A DNA stretch of 27,644 nucleotides from an uncultured Oscillospiraceae bacterium (GCA_934675115.1 CAKUPH010000024.1:1-27644), one strand, 5' to 3'. Numbered from the stretch's first letter, positions 5,108 to 13,472 are shown. Numbers and translations: made by a program. Notes: a model not told the origin generated them from the sequence alone.

Positions 5108-6661
5108 ATGGAAAAGCCGGAGAAAAGGAAGCGGCCCGAAAAGGAACGCGCTCCCAAGTCCCGCCCGAAAAAGGAACGGGCAAAAAAGGGCGAAAAAAAG
5201 GAGACCGCCGCAGTCACCGAGACCCGGAAGCAGACCCGGAAAAAGCAGGCCCAGGGCCTGCGCCGCCGCTGGATGCTCAACTCTCTGGCCGTGGTGCTGT
5301 CCGTGCTGCTGCTGGCGGGCGTGGCCTTCGTCACCGCCATGTACTCCTCCTATTATCAGGTCATCAGCGAGGGCATGGAGACACAGGCGTCCACCGCCGC
5401 CAGCTTTTTGCAGAACTACAGCAACGAACGGGAGTACCTGAGTGCCGCCCGCTACTATATGAACAGCGACTTCACCAAGTCCAACATGGAGCTGCAGTTC
5501 CTCGACACCTCGGGCCGGGTACTCATGTCGTCCCTGCTGGACGTGCCCCGGGCCACGCCGGGTACGCCGGACATCCAGAAGGCGCTGAACAGCGCGGCCA
5601 ACCCCAACGACCGGGTGGGGACGTGGACAGGTCACGACGCCTATACCAACGAGCACATCATGGCCGTCTCCGTGGCGGTGATGAAAAACGGTACGGTGGT
5701 CGGCGTCACCCGGCTGGTGACCTCCCTCCGGGAGGTGGACCGGCAGATGTTGTATATCACGGTGCTGACGGCGCTGGTGTGCCTGTGTGTGCTGGCGGTG
5801 GTGTGGTTCACCAACTACTACTTCATCCGCTCCATTCTGGAGCCAGTGTCCCGGGTGACGGAGACTGCCAAGCGCATCGCCGCGGGCAGCTACGGCATCC
5901 AGATGGAAAAGCAGTCCAATGACGAGATGGGCCAGCTTACCGACGCCATCAACGACATGTCTATGAAGATCGATCAGGCGGAAAAGACCCAATCCGAGTT
6001 CATTTCCTCCGTATCTCACGAGCTGCGTACCCCGCTGACCGCCATCAACGGCTGGGCGGAGACACTGTATAACGGCGAGGTCCGGGACGCCGAGGACGTG
6101 AAGAAGGGAATGGGCATCATCGTGTCCGAAGCCCGCCGCCTGACGAACATGGTGGAGGAACTGTTGGAATTTTCCCGCATCGAGGCCGGGCGGTTCAACC
6201 TGTCGGTGGAGCCGCTGGACATCACCGCCGAGTTGGAGGACGCAGTGTATACCTACCGGGAGTTCTTCCGCCGCAAGGGGCTGGAGCTGCGTTATACCGA
6301 GCCGGACGAGCCCTTCCCCGTGGTGACCGGCGACCCGGAGCGCCTGCGGCAGGTGTTCTGCAACCTGCTGGACAACGCAGACAAGCACGGCGGCTCCGGC
6401 GGCCGGGTGGACGTGTCCGTGGCGCTGGAGGGGGAGGACGTGGTCATCCGCATCCGGGACTACGGCCCCGGCATCCCCGAGGAGGAGCTGCCCCACGTAA
6501 AGTACAAGTTCTACAAGGGCTCGTCCAAAGCCCGGGGCTCCGGCATCGGCCTTGCGGTGTGCGAGGAGATCATCACCCGCCACGGCGGCACGCTGGAGCT
6601 TGCCAACGCCGAGGGCGGCGGCTGCGTGGCCATCATCCGTCTGCCCACCGACGAGCAATAG
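5108..6661 (+). CDS. Membrane sensor histidine kinase (HAMP, HisKA, HATPase_c)
   Basis: A 517-residue sensor kinase of the PhoR/WalK-like class. Order of parts: a very basic Lys/Arg/Glu-rich cytoplasmic tail (about 1-54), TM1 (about 57-78), an extracytoplasmic sensor of about 135 residues, TM2 (about 214-237), HAMP (about 238-290), HisKA with H304 in SSVSHELRTPLTAINGW, and an ATPase domain with N box DNADKHGG, G1 DYGPGIPEEE and G2 GSGIGLAV. All catalytic motifs are present. The ATG at 5108 is preferred over the GTG at 5099, which overlaps the ribosome site GGGAGG (5094-5099). It presumably phosphorylates the regulator encoded at 4099. The long basic N-terminus is unusual for the class and could contact nucleic acid or acidic lipids; that is inference. 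Confidence 0.93.
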   Translation: MEKPEKRKRPEKERAPKSRPKKERAKKGEKKETAAVTETRKQTRKKQAQGLRRRWMLNSLAVVLSVLLLAGVAFVTAMYSSYYQVISEGMETQASTAASFLQNYSNEREYLSAARYYMNSDFTKSNMELQFLDTSGRVLMSSLLDVPRATPGTPDIQKALNSAANPNDRVGTWTGHDAYTNEHIMAVSVAVMKNGTVVGVTRLVTSLREVDRQMLYITVLTALVCLCVLAVVWFTNYYFIRSILEPVSRVTETAKRIAAGSYGIQMEKQSNDEMGQLTDAINDMSMKIDQAEKTQSEFISSVSHELRTPLTAINGWAETLYNGEVRDAEDVKKGMGIIVSEARRLTNMVEELLEFSRIEAGRFNLSVEPLDITAELEDAVYTYREFFRRKGLELRYTEPDEPFPVVTGDPERLRQVFCNLLDNADKHGGSGGRVDVSVALEGEDVVIRIRDYGPGIPEEELPHVKYKFYKGSSKARGSGIGLAVCEEIITRHGGTLELANAEGGGCVAIIRLPTDEQ

Positions 6662-6682
6662 AACAAAAGTTCCAAAAAAGAG

Positions 6683-6733
6683 TTGCAAAGGGAGCCATCT
6701 TCTGATAAACTGTCTTGGGGCGCGCCGCGCCCC
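6683..6733 (+). promoter_or_regulatory. Promoter of DUF1385-prmC with a 5'-terminal mRNA hairpin
   Basis: TTGCAA (6683-6688) and TAAACT (6706-6711) are 17 bp apart, giving a start near 6718. A perfect 7-bp hairpin GGGGCGC/GCGCCCC with loop GCC (6717-6733) would then form the very 5' end of the mRNA, just before the ribosome site TAAGGAG. Confidence 0.6.
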
Positions 6734-6751
6734 GTAAGGAGAAACTGATCC

Positions 6752-7726
6752 ATGGCAAAGAAAGAACCTCAGAGCTGCGAGACAAAATTCAAGACCACCT
6801 GCGGCGGACAGGCCCTCATCGAGGGCATCATGATGCAGGGGCCGGACCGGCGGGCAGTGGTGGTGCGCAAGCCGGACGGAGAGATGGACATCACCACGTG
6901 GGACATCAAGCCCCGGAAAAAGGTGTGGAGGCTCCCGTTTCTGCGGGGCATCGTCACCTTCGGCTCCGCCATGTACCACGGTGTCAAGGCGCTGATGTAC
7001 TCCGCCGACGCCTCCGGCGAGATGGAGGTGGGGGACGAGGAGCTGACCGGCCTTGACAAGTGGATCAACGAGCACTTTTCCGAGGAAAAGGCCGCTTCAC
7101 TGCTCATCGCCATCGCGGCGGTGCTGGGCGTGGCGTTTTCCATCGGGCTGTTTATCCTGCTGCCCACCGCCATTACCGGCCTCATCGGTCTTGTGTGGAA
7201 GACCATGCCCCTGTGGGTGCGCTCCGTGGTGGAGGGCGCCGTCAAGGTGGCCATTTTCCTGGCGTACCTGTATCTCTGCTCCAAAACGAAGGACATCCAC
7301 CGGGTGTTTGAGTACCACGGCGCGGAGCACAAGACCATTTACTGCTACGAAAACGGTCTGGAGCTGACGGTGGAGAACGTCCGGAAGCAGCCCCGGCACC
7401 ATCCCCGCTGCGGCACCAGCTTCCTGTTCGTGGTCATCGTGGTGTCCATTTTCCTGTCCATCGTCATCTTCACGCCGCTGAAGATCGAGAACACGTGGCT
7501 GCGGATGCTGCTGCACCTGCTGCTGCTGCCCGTCATCGTGGGCATTACATACGAATTCAACCGCTATGTGGGCGGCAACGACGGGCCGGTGTGCCGGTTC
7601 CTCCGGGCGCCGGGCATGTGGATGCAGAACTTCACCACCTTCGAGCCGGACGACTCCATGATCGAGGTGGGCATTGAGGCGCTCAAGCAGGTGCTGCCCA
7701 AGGAGAAGGGCGCGGACCGCTGGTAA
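6752..7726 (+). CDS. DUF1385 membrane protein, YqhQ-like
   Basis: A 324-residue protein of the DUF1385 family (Bacillus YqhQ), conserved in Firmicutes and of unknown function. The family hallmarks are visible: GGQALIEGIMMQGP near the N-terminus, HGVKALMYSA, and EYHGAEHKTIYCYE with its His residues, followed by HPRCGTSFLF. Several hydrophobic segments (about 112-135, 140-160, 225-250, 255-275) indicate an integral membrane protein. Length matches the family. The ATG has TAAGGAG before it, and prmC follows after 16 bp. A DUF1385 gene next to prmC is a recurrent arrangement in Clostridia, usually with prfA as well; prfA is not here. Confidence 0.9.
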   Translation: MAKKEPQSCETKFKTTCGGQALIEGIMMQGPDRRAVVVRKPDGEMDITTWDIKPRKKVWRLPFLRGIVTFGSAMYHGVKALMYSADASGEMEVGDEELTGLDKWINEHFSEEKAASLLIAIAAVLGVAFSIGLFILLPTAITGLIGLVWKTMPLWVRSVVEGAVKVAIFLAYLYLCSKTKDIHRVFEYHGAEHKTIYCYENGLELTVENVRKQPRHHPRCGTSFLFVVIVVSIFLSIVIFTPLKIENTWLRMLLHLLLLPVIVGITYEFNRYVGGNDGPVCRFLRAPGMWMQNFTTFEPDDSMIEVGIEALKQVLPKEKGADRW

Positions 7727-7742
7727 AAGGGAGGGAACGCAG

Positions 7743-8603
7743 GTGGCCACCACCTACAACAATCTGTATCTGGATGCCCGCCGGGAGCTGAAGCAGGCCG
7801 GAGTGGAGGCCGCTCAGCTGGAGGCCCGGGAGCTGCTGTGTTTCGCGGCGGACAAGAGCCGCAGCCAGTTTTTCCGGGATATGAACCTCTACGTGGCCGA
7901 CCATGTGGAGCGCCGTTTCCGGGAGCTGATGGACCGCCGTCTGGCCGGTGAGCCGGTGGCGTACATCATCGGCGAGTGGGAGTTCTACGGCCTGACGCTG
8001 GACATCTGCCGGGACGTGCTCATCCCCCGGCCAGACACCGAGACGCTGGTGGACCGGGGCATCGTGTTCGTGAAGGACCTGCCCGATGGGGCGCGGGTGC
8101 TGGATCTGTGCGCCGGAAGCGGCTGCGTGGGGCTGGCTGTCGCGGCCAGCTGCCCCAACACCCGGGTCATTCTGGCCGACTGGTCAGAGGATGCCCTGCG
8201 GGTGTGCCGCCAGAACGTCCGCCGGTGCAATCTGACCGCGCAGGTCAGCGTCATCCGCGCCAACGCGCTGGAAGCGCCGTCCTCCGCGCTGTGGGACTTC
8301 GACCTGATCTTATGCAACCCGCCGTACATCCCTACCGGCGATCTCGCCGGGCTGGACGCTTCCGTCCGGGACTACGAGCCGGTGATGGCGCTGGACGGGG
8401 GAGAAGACGGCCTTGATTTTTACCGGGCCGTGGCTTCAGGCTGGAAGTCCGCTCTGCGCCCCGGCGGGATGCTGGCTTTCGAGATCGGATATGATCAGGC
8501 CCCGGCGGTGGAGTATATCATGGCCGGACAGGGATACGAGAATATCGAGACCTTCAAGGACCCCGGCGACCACTGGCGCGTGGTGGAGGGCATCCTGAAT
8601 TAA
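7743..8603 (+). CDS. prmC: Release factor glutamine methyltransferase
   Basis: PrmC (HemK) uses S-adenosylmethionine to methylate the glutamine of the GGQ motif in peptide-chain release factors 1 and 2. Seen: an N-terminal helical domain (EARELLCFAADKSR), the FYGLTLDICRDVLIPRPDTETLV linker, the SAM-binding motif VLDLCAGSGCVGLAVA and the catalytic NPPY at residues 192-195 followed by IPTGDLAGL. At 286 residues it has the family's usual length. The GTG at 7743, right after AAAGGGAGGGAACGCAG, is preferred over an upstream in-frame start that would run back into the DUF1385 gene. It is co-transcribed with DUF1385. Confidence 0.95.
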   Translation: MATTYNNLYLDARRELKQAGVEAAQLEARELLCFAADKSRSQFFRDMNLYVADHVERRFRELMDRRLAGEPVAYIIGEWEFYGLTLDICRDVLIPRPDTETLVDRGIVFVKDLPDGARVLDLCAGSGCVGLAVAASCPNTRVILADWSEDALRVCRQNVRRCNLTAQVSVIRANALEAPSSALWDFDLILCNPPYIPTGDLAGLDASVRDYEPVMALDGGEDGLDFYRAVASGWKSALRPGGMLAFEIGYDQAPAVEYIMAGQGYENIETFKDPGDHWRVVEGILN

Positions 8604-8640
8604 AGTCCGTTTTATTGGACTTGCTGTATGAGAGACTGAG

Positions 8641-8666
8641 CGCGTGGGAAGCGTAAAGCCCCCGCG
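8641..8666 (+). promoter_or_regulatory. Leader hairpin upstream of recA
   Basis: CGCGTGGG (8641-8648) pairs with CCCCCGCG (8659-8666) with one mismatch and a 10-nt loop, ending a few bases before the recA ribosome site GGAAAGGACGG. No LexA-type operator (GAAC-N4-GTTC form) is seen in this 86-bp gap. Confidence 0.4.
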
Positions 8667-8689
8667 GAATCGGAAAGGACGGATGAAGC

Positions 8690-9790
8690 ATGGCAGACAA
8701 GAAAAAGCCGATGGAATCCCCGGCGCCCGCTTCGGATAAGAAAAAAGCGCTGGAAACGGCAATCTCCCAGATCGAAAAGGACTTTGGCAAAGGCTCCATC
8801 ATGCGGCTGGGCGAAAACGCCCACATCGTGGTGGAGGCTATTCCCACCGGCTCGCTGTCGCTGGACATCGCGCTGGGCATCGGCGGCGTGCCCAAGGGGC
8901 GCATCATCGAGATCTACGGCCCGGAATCCTCTGGTAAGACCACGCTGGCCCTGCACATCGTGGCCGAGGCCCAGAAGCGGGGCGGCGAGGTGGCCTTCAT
9001 CGATGCCGAGCACGCCCTTGACCCCACCTATGCCCGGGCGCTGGGTGTGGACATCGACTCCATGCTTATCTCCCAGCCGGACACCGGTGAGCAGGGCCTT
9101 GAGATCTGCGAAGCGCTGGTGCGCTCCGGCGCCATCGACGTGGTGGTGGTGGACTCCGTGGCGGCGCTGACCCCCCGGGCGGAGATCGAAGGCGACATGG
9201 GCGACAGCCACGTGGGCCTGCTGGCCCGCCTGATGAGTCAGGCCCTGCGGAAACTGGCCGGCTCCATCGCCAAGACCAACTGCATCGTGGTGTTTATCAA
9301 CCAGCTGCGCGAAAAGGTCGGCGTGATGTACGGCAACCCGGAGGTCACCACCGGCGGCCGCGCGCTGAAGTTCTACTCCTCCGTGCGCATGGAGGTGCGC
9401 CGGGTGGAGGCCATCAAGAACGGCTCCGAGGTGGTGGGCAACCGCACCCGGGTCAAGATCGTGAAGAACAAGGTCGCGCCCCCCTTCCGCGAGGCGGAGT
9501 TCGAGATCATGTACGGCGAGGGCATCTCCAAGCTGGGCGAGCTGGTGGATCTGGCGGTGAAGCTGGATATCGTCCAGAAGTCCGGCTCCTGGTTCTCCAT
9601 GGGGGACAACCGTCTGGGTCAGGGCCGCGATGCCGTGAAGAAGTACCTTCAGGAAAATCCCGAAATCGCCGACCGCATCGAGGCGGAGATCCGGGCCAAC
9701 TCCTTCAAGCTCATGAGCCGTCAGTCCCAGATCGCAGCCAAGGCCGCGGGCCGTGCGGTGGACGTGTCCGCCGACGATTTTGAAGGGTAA
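8690..9790 (+). CDS. recA: Recombinase A
   Basis: RecA forms ATP-dependent filaments on single-stranded DNA for homologous recombination and promotes LexA self-cleavage. The protein has 366 residues, near the usual length. Seen: the N-terminal helix [22 protein letters not shown], Walker [10 protein letters not shown] (about residues 76-84), [12 protein letters not shown], Walker B-like [11 protein letters not shown], loop L1/L2 regions with [40 protein letters not shown], and a C-terminal segment ending in acidic residues. The ATG at 8690 has GGAAAGGACGGATG before it. recX follows after 14 bp, so both are probably on one transcript. No SOS operator is evident upstream. Confidence 0.98.
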   Translation: MADKKKPMESPAPASDKKKALETAISQIEKDFGKGSIMRLGENAHIVVEAIPTGSLSLDIALGIGGVPKGRIIEIYGPESSGKTTLALHIVAEAQKRGGEVAFIDAEHALDPTYARALGVDIDSMLISQPDTGEQGLEICEALVRSGAIDVVVVDSVAALTPRAEIEGDMGDSHVGLLARLMSQALRKLAGSIAKTNCIVVFINQLREKVGVMYGNPEVTTGGRALKFYSSVRMEVRRVEAIKNGSEVVGNRTRVKIVKNKVAPPFREAEFEIMYGEGISKLGELVDLAVKLDIVQKSGSWFSMGDNRLGQGRDAVKKYLQENPEIADRIEAEIRANSFKLMSRQSQIAAKAAGRAVDVSADDFEG

Positions 9791-9804
9791 GCGGAGCGGC
9801 GCTT

Positions 9805-10485
9805 ATGAAGATCGCGAAGCTGGAGCCGTCCAAGCACAAGGCGGGCCGCTGGCTGGTCTGGTTTGAGGACGGCTCCCTGCTCCGGGTGGGGGAGAGCGAG
9901 GTGGTCTCGCTGTCCCTCTACACCGGGAAGGAGCTGACGGAGGACGAGGCGGAGGCGCTGGCCGAAGCCGCCGGGCAGAGCAGGCTGAACGCCCGGGCGG
10001 TGGAGCTGCTGTCCGCCCGGCCCATGTCCCGGAAGGAGCTGGTGGACAAGCTGTCCGCCCCGGTCCGCCGCAGGAGAAAACCGGGGGAGGACGTGACGGA
10101 GCCCGATCCGGAGACCCTTGCCCGGGAGCGGGAGAGCCTGCGCCGGGGGGCGGAAAAGGCTGCCGACCGGCTGGAGGAGCTGGGTCTGCTCAACGACGGC
10201 GAGTACGCCCGCACCGTGGTGCGGCATTACTCCGCCAAGGGCTACGGCGTGCGCAAGCTCCGGGACGAGCTGTACCGCCGGGGCGTGCCCAGAGAGCTGT
10301 GGGAGGACGCACTGGCGGAGCTGGAGCCGGATACCTCCGGCATCGACCGCCTGCTGGCCCAGAAGCTCCGGGGCGCGGAGCCCACCCGGGAAAACCTCAA
10401 GCGGGCGTCGGACTATCTGGCCCGCCGGGGCTTCGGCTGGGAGGAGATCTCCGCCGCCATTGAGCGGTACCGGGACGGGGAGTGA
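9805..10485 (+). CDS. recX: RecX, RecA modulator
   Basis: RecX binds RecA filaments and tunes their activity; it is often encoded directly after recA, as here. The protein has 226 residues and is all-helical in pattern. Seen: SRLNARAVELLSARPMSRKELVDKL, LEELGLLNDGEYARTVVRHYSAKGYGVRKLRDELYRRGV, and a final YLARRGFGWEEISAAIERY, i.e. the three tandem three-helix units of the family. An Arg/Glu-rich segment of about 25 residues (from RRRRKPGED to ERESLRRG) is inserted in the first unit; similar insertions occur in Clostridia. The ribosome site is weak (GCGGAG), consistent with translational coupling to recA. Confidence 0.9.
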   Translation: MKIAKLEPSKHKAGRWLVWFEDGSLLRVGESEVVSLSLYTGKELTEDEAEALAEAAGQSRLNARAVELLSARPMSRKELVDKLSAPVRRRRKPGEDVTEPDPETLARERESLRRGAEKAADRLEELGLLNDGEYARTVVRHYSAKGYGVRKLRDELYRRGVPRELWEDALAELEPDTSGIDRLLAQKLRGAEPTRENLKRASDYLARRGFGWEEISAAIERYRDGE

Positions 10486-10515
10486 ACCCCCCGGCCCATT
10501 GGAAATACAAGCAAT

Positions 10516-10541
10516 GCCCCGGCGGAGCCGGGGCGAGGAGG
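10516..10541 (+). promoter_or_regulatory. GC hairpin directly before the rimO ribosome site
   Basis: A perfect 8-bp stem GCCCCGGC/GCCGGGGC with loop GGA spans 10516-10534. GAGGAGG (10535-10541), the ribosome site for the TTG start at 10550, follows with no gap. There is no T run, so it is not a terminator; it may protect the site or set its accessibility. Confidence 0.5.
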
Positions 10542-10549
10542 AAGCAGAT

Positions 10550-11878
10550 TTGGATTCTTATAAGGTGGCGTTTATCTCTCTTGGCTGCGCCAAGAATCTG
10601 GTAAACGCCGAGCAGATGATGGCCCTGTGCCGGGCGGCGGGCTTTACCGTTACCGGCGAGCCGGAGGGCGCGGATGTTGCGGTGCTGAACACCTGCGGCT
10701 TCATCGAGTCGGCCAAGAGCGAGGCCATCGACCACATTCTGGAGTTGGGGCAGCTCAAGGCGGAGGGCAAGCTGAAAAAGCTGCTGGTCACCGGCTGCCT
10801 CACCCAGCGGTACCCTGACGACATCCGGACGGAACTGCCCGAGGTGGACGGCATGCTGGGCACTGGCAGCTACACCGACATCGTGGCCGCCGTCACAGAG
10901 CTTATGGGCGGCGAGAAGGCGGAGCACTTCGGCGACATCAACCGCACCTATGAGGACGGTGAGCGCATCGTTACCACGCCGCCCTACACCGCGTATCTGA
11001 AAATTGCCGAGGGGTGCAGCAACGGCTGCGCCTTCTGCATCATCCCCAAGCTCCGGGGCCGCTACCGCAGCCGCTCCATGGACGCGCTGCTGGAGGAGGC
11101 GAGGGGCCTTGCCAGGCGGGGCGTCAAAGAGCTGATCGTCATCGCGCAGGACATCACCCGCTATGGCGGGGACCTGAAAGACGGCACCACGCTGGCCGGT
11201 CTGCTCACCGAGCTGTGCAAGCTGGACTTCCACTGGATCCGGCTCCACTACCTCTATCCGGAGGCGGTCACCGACGAGCTCATCGGCGTCATTGCCCGGG
11301 AAAAGAAGATCGTCCACTATCTGGACATCCCCATCCAGCACGCAAACGACGCCATTCTGAAGTCCATGCGCCGCCGGAACACCAGAGCGGAGATCGAAGA
11401 GCTGTTCGCGAAGCTCCGGGCGGCCATGCCCGACGTAGTCATCCGCACGTCCCTCATCTGCGGCCTGCCCGGCGAGGGCGAGGCGGAGTTTGAGGAGCTG
11501 TGCCAGTTCCTGCGGGAGCAGAAGCTCCAACGGGCGGGCGTGTTCCAGTACTCCCCGGAGGAGGGGACGCTGGCCGCCGCCATGCCGGATCAGGTGGACC
11601 CGGAGATCGCGGAGCGCCGGGTGGAGCTGGTGGTGGACCTTCAGTCCCGCATCATGGACGAGTACAACGAGGCCCGGCTGGGTACCTGTATGGAGGTCCT
11701 GTGCGAGGGCTTTGACCAGAACGAGGGCTGCTACGTGGGCCGGACCTACGCCGACTCCGTGGACATCGACGGCCGGGTGCTGTTCACCGCCGCGGGGCTG
11801 ATCCCGGCGGGTGAGTTCGTCTGGGTGCGCATTACCGGAACGGCGGACGGCGACCTCACCGGCGAGATCGAGGAGTGA
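10550..11878 (+). CDS. rimO: Ribosomal protein S12 methylthiotransferase
   Basis: RimO is a radical-SAM enzyme with two [4Fe-4S] clusters that adds a methylthio group to the conserved aspartate of ribosomal protein S12. Seen: the N-terminal methylthiotransferase domain with SLGCAKNLVNAEQM, a second Cys in LNTCGF and a third in VTGCLTQRYP; the radical-SAM motif C156-x3-C160-x2-C163 (CSNGCAFC) followed by IIPKLRGRYRSR; and a C-terminal TRAM domain. The IIPKLRG and S12-type spacing separate it from MiaB. The protein has 442 residues. TTG at 10550 was chosen because it lies 8 bases after GAGGAGG and begins LDSYKVAFISLGC as in homologues. The upstream ATG at 10514 lies on the edge of a hairpin and has no ribosome site. 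Confidence 0.95.
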   Translation: MDSYKVAFISLGCAKNLVNAEQMMALCRAAGFTVTGEPEGADVAVLNTCGFIESAKSEAIDHILELGQLKAEGKLKKLLVTGCLTQRYPDDIRTELPEVDGMLGTGSYTDIVAAVTELMGGEKAEHFGDINRTYEDGERIVTTPPYTAYLKIAEGCSNGCAFCIIPKLRGRYRSRSMDALLEEARGLARRGVKELIVIAQDITRYGGDLKDGTTLAGLLTELCKLDFHWIRLHYLYPEAVTDELIGVIAREKKIVHYLDIPIQHANDAILKSMRRRNTRAEIEELFAKLRAAMPDVVIRTSLICGLPGEGEAEFEELCQFLREQKLQRAGVFQYSPEEGTLAAAMPDQVDPEIAERRVELVVDLQSRIMDEYNEARLGTCMEVLCEGFDQNEGCYVGRTYADSVDIDGRVLFTAAGLIPAGEFVWVRITGTADGDLTGEIEE

Positions 11879-11884
11879 GACGCC

Positions 11885-12454
11885 ATGGAAACGGACGAGG
11901 TGCTGTATCACTGCTCGCCCACCGGCGGCCTGACTGTGCTTGAGCCGGGGGTCACGAAGTATTTCGGAAAGCCCCGGCAGGTATGCCTGACCGCGTCTCT
12001 GCCCATGGCCCTGCTGTACGGCGTGAAGCATTTTGAGTACACCTACGGCTATACCGGTGCGGGGCAGCTCTATTATGAGGAATACTTCCAAAACGCGCTG
12101 GAAGAAATATACTGCGGAAAGCAGGCGTTCCTATACCGGTGCCGCCGCCGGGCAGATATGTCGGCTACTGCCATCCCCAATGAATTTGTGACGGCAGACC
12201 CCGTTCCGGTGCTGAAAGAGATTCTGATCCCGGATGTGTATGAAGCGCTGCTGGAGCAGGAGCGGATCGGGGCGCTGCGTGTGGTGCGCTGGGCGGAGCG
12301 GTCGGATGCGTCCCGGGCGTGGACAGTTCGGGATGAGAAGGAAGCAATCATAGAACACGGCCTGCTCCAAGAGGACAGCGCGTTTGCCCGGTATATGCGG
12401 GAAAAATACCCTGAAAGCTGGGAATTGGCCCGGCAGCAGGAAAAGGAGACTTAA
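11885..12454 (+). CDS. Unknown protein between rimO and pgsA
   Basis: I do not recognise this 189-residue protein with certainty. It is soluble in pattern, with no signal peptide or membrane segment. The N-terminus reads LYHCSPTGGLTVLEP, then RQVCLTASLPMALLYG, a tyrosine-rich stretch (FEYTYGYTGAGQLYYEEYF), FLYRCRR, and a charged C-terminal half. A YH-x-S/T start followed by a VxLT and an A-x-x-YG element loosely recalls ADP-ribosyltransferase-like folds (KptA/DarT/PARP-like), but no decisive catalytic Glu can be assigned; this is a guess. It starts 6 bp after the rimO stop with GAGGAG overlapping the end of rimO, and pgsA begins 3 bp after it, so it is translated from the same mRNA. Base composition is slightly less GC-rich than in its neighbours, which fits later insertion into the rimO-pgsA operon. 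Confidence 0.8.
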   Translation: METDEVLYHCSPTGGLTVLEPGVTKYFGKPRQVCLTASLPMALLYGVKHFEYTYGYTGAGQLYYEEYFQNALEEIYCGKQAFLYRCRRRADMSATAIPNEFVTADPVPVLKEILIPDVYEALLEQERIGALRVVRWAERSDASRAWTVRDEKEAIIEHGLLQEDSAFARYMREKYPESWELARQQEKET

Positions 12455-12457
12455 ACC

Positions 12458-12982
12458 ATGAATACTGCCAACAAACTTACTATGCTGCGGGTGCTGCTCA
12501 TCCCGGTGTACATGATCGTGCTGTACTGGGGCTTCCACGGCTCCATGTATGTGGCGCTGGCCATCTTCATCATTGCCAGCCTGACCGATCTGGCTGACGG
12601 CTACATTGCCCGGCATTACAACCAGATCACCGACTTCGGCAAGTTTATGGATCCGCTGGCGGACAAGGTGCTGGTCATCGCGTCCATGCTGTGGTTCTGC
12701 TCGGTTGGCCGCCTGCCCGCGTGGGCCCTGCTCATCGTGGTGGCCCGGGAGTTCGCCGTGTCCGGCCTGCGTCTGGTGGCCGTGGACAACGGCCGGGTCA
12801 TTGCCGCGGCCTGGTCCGGCAAGGTCAAGACCGCATCCACCATGATCTGCCTGTGTATCATGCACTTCCGTATCCCCGCGTGGCTCAACTGGGTATGCGT
12901 GGCGGTCATCGCTGCCACTACTCTGTATTCCGGCGTGGAGTATTTTATCAAGAACAAGGACGTTCTGAACTGGAATAAGTAA
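12458..12982 (+). CDS. pgsA: CDP-diacylglycerol--glycerol-3-phosphate 3-phosphatidyltransferase
   Basis: PgsA condenses CDP-diacylglycerol with glycerol 3-phosphate to phosphatidylglycerol phosphate, the first committed step to phosphatidylglycerol and cardiolipin, in the cytoplasmic membrane. The CDP-alcohol phosphotransferase signature D-x2-D-G-x2-A-R-x8-G-x3-D-x3-D is complete (DLADGYIARHYNQITDFGKF, then MDPLADK). The N-terminal NTANKLTMLRVLLIPVYM is typical, and four or more hydrophobic helices follow. The 174 residues are the normal length. The start ATG is preceded by AAAGGAGA, and the gene ends at a strong terminator. rimO-pgsA linkage is common in Clostridia. Confidence 0.95.
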   Translation: MNTANKLTMLRVLLIPVYMIVLYWGFHGSMYVALAIFIIASLTDLADGYIARHYNQITDFGKFMDPLADKVLVIASMLWFCSVGRLPAWALLIVVAREFAVSGLRLVAVDNGRVIAAAWSGKVKTASTMICLCIMHFRIPAWLNWVCVAVIAATTLYSGVEYFIKNKDVLNWNK

Positions 12983-13023
12983 AAAAGTATCGCCCGACCG
13001 GAGATCCCGGCCGGGCGATTTTC
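12983..13023. terminator. Bidirectional terminator after pgsA
   Basis: ATCGCCCG-a-CCGG pairs with CCGG-c-CGGGCGAT (12989-13019, one mismatch), flanked by an A run on the left and TTTTCTGTTTT on the right. It can therefore end both pgsA and the convergent gene at 13028. Confidence 0.88.
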
Positions 13024-13027
13024 TGTT

Positions 13028-13279
13028 TTATGACTGCTCCGGAATAGCCCGGAGTTGGACAGCGTCTTCCACCGCGTCCCGCAGGTGCAGCGGGCTGAGT
13101 TTGAGCCGGTTGCACAGGTCGGCGAACCGGTCAGCCTCGTCGCGGCTGTGGAATACGTCCCGGAAACAGCATCCCGGGCAAGCGGGTTCGTCCGGCGCCA
13201 GTGCAAGGATGCCGTAAGCAGTATAAAAGCCGATGTCACTGTCATAGAGTTCTTCCGTTGTTGCCTGATAGGTGACCAT
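13028..13279 (-). CDS. Small DUF6514-like protein
   Basis: An 83-residue protein beginning MVTYQATTEELYDSD, then GFYTAYGILAL, a CPGCCF cluster with a DVFHSRDEADRFADLCNRLKLS segment, and the end LHLRDAVEDAVQL. The order (short strands, YGI, D-hinge, LCNRLxLxPxHLxDxVED) resembles DUF6514, a family of small cytosolic clostridial proteins of unknown function; I make this match from memory of the pattern. The ATG at 13279 was chosen because GGGGAGG lies just before it; longer in-frame starts have no ribosome site and would add an unlikely hydrophobic stretch. It is transcribed away from the zinc-ribbon gene's end, convergent with pgsA. Its 193-bp upstream gap (13280-13472) contains no other gene that I can support, and no clean promoter. 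Confidence 0.7.
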   Translation of the reverse strand: MVTYQATTEELYDSDIGFYTAYGILALAPDEPACPGCCFRDVFHSRDEADRFADLCNRLKLSPLHLRDAVEDAVQLRAIPEQS

Positions 13280-13472
13280 GTTTTTCCTCCCCGTGTATTT
13301 TATGGAGAAAATTTTACCACGGATTTTCGTCAAGAAAACAAATTCGATGAAAAAGGAAGCAAAATGGATGAAAATGACACGGATGACCAAACGGGTGTAG
13401 CTATAATGCACAAAAGAAAAACTGCAAAATGTGTGAGAATGGAGAGAACTTCACCACCCCCCCCTGGTTTGG

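Noticed and set aside
4994..7075. A 693-codon minus-strand open frame opposite the kinase and DUF1385 genes
   Set aside because: A His/Gly/Val-rich translation typical of the antisense of GC-rich genes. Both plus-strand genes have complete domain signatures.
8604..8689. LexA operator upstream of recA
   Set aside because: No GAAC/GTTC-type dyad is found in the 86-bp gap; only short GC-rich inverted repeats are present.
13457..13464. An 8-C homopolymer as a phase-variation tract
   Set aside because: It lies outside coding sequence, just downstream of the stop of the zinc-ribbon gene, and not in a promoter spacer that I can identify.
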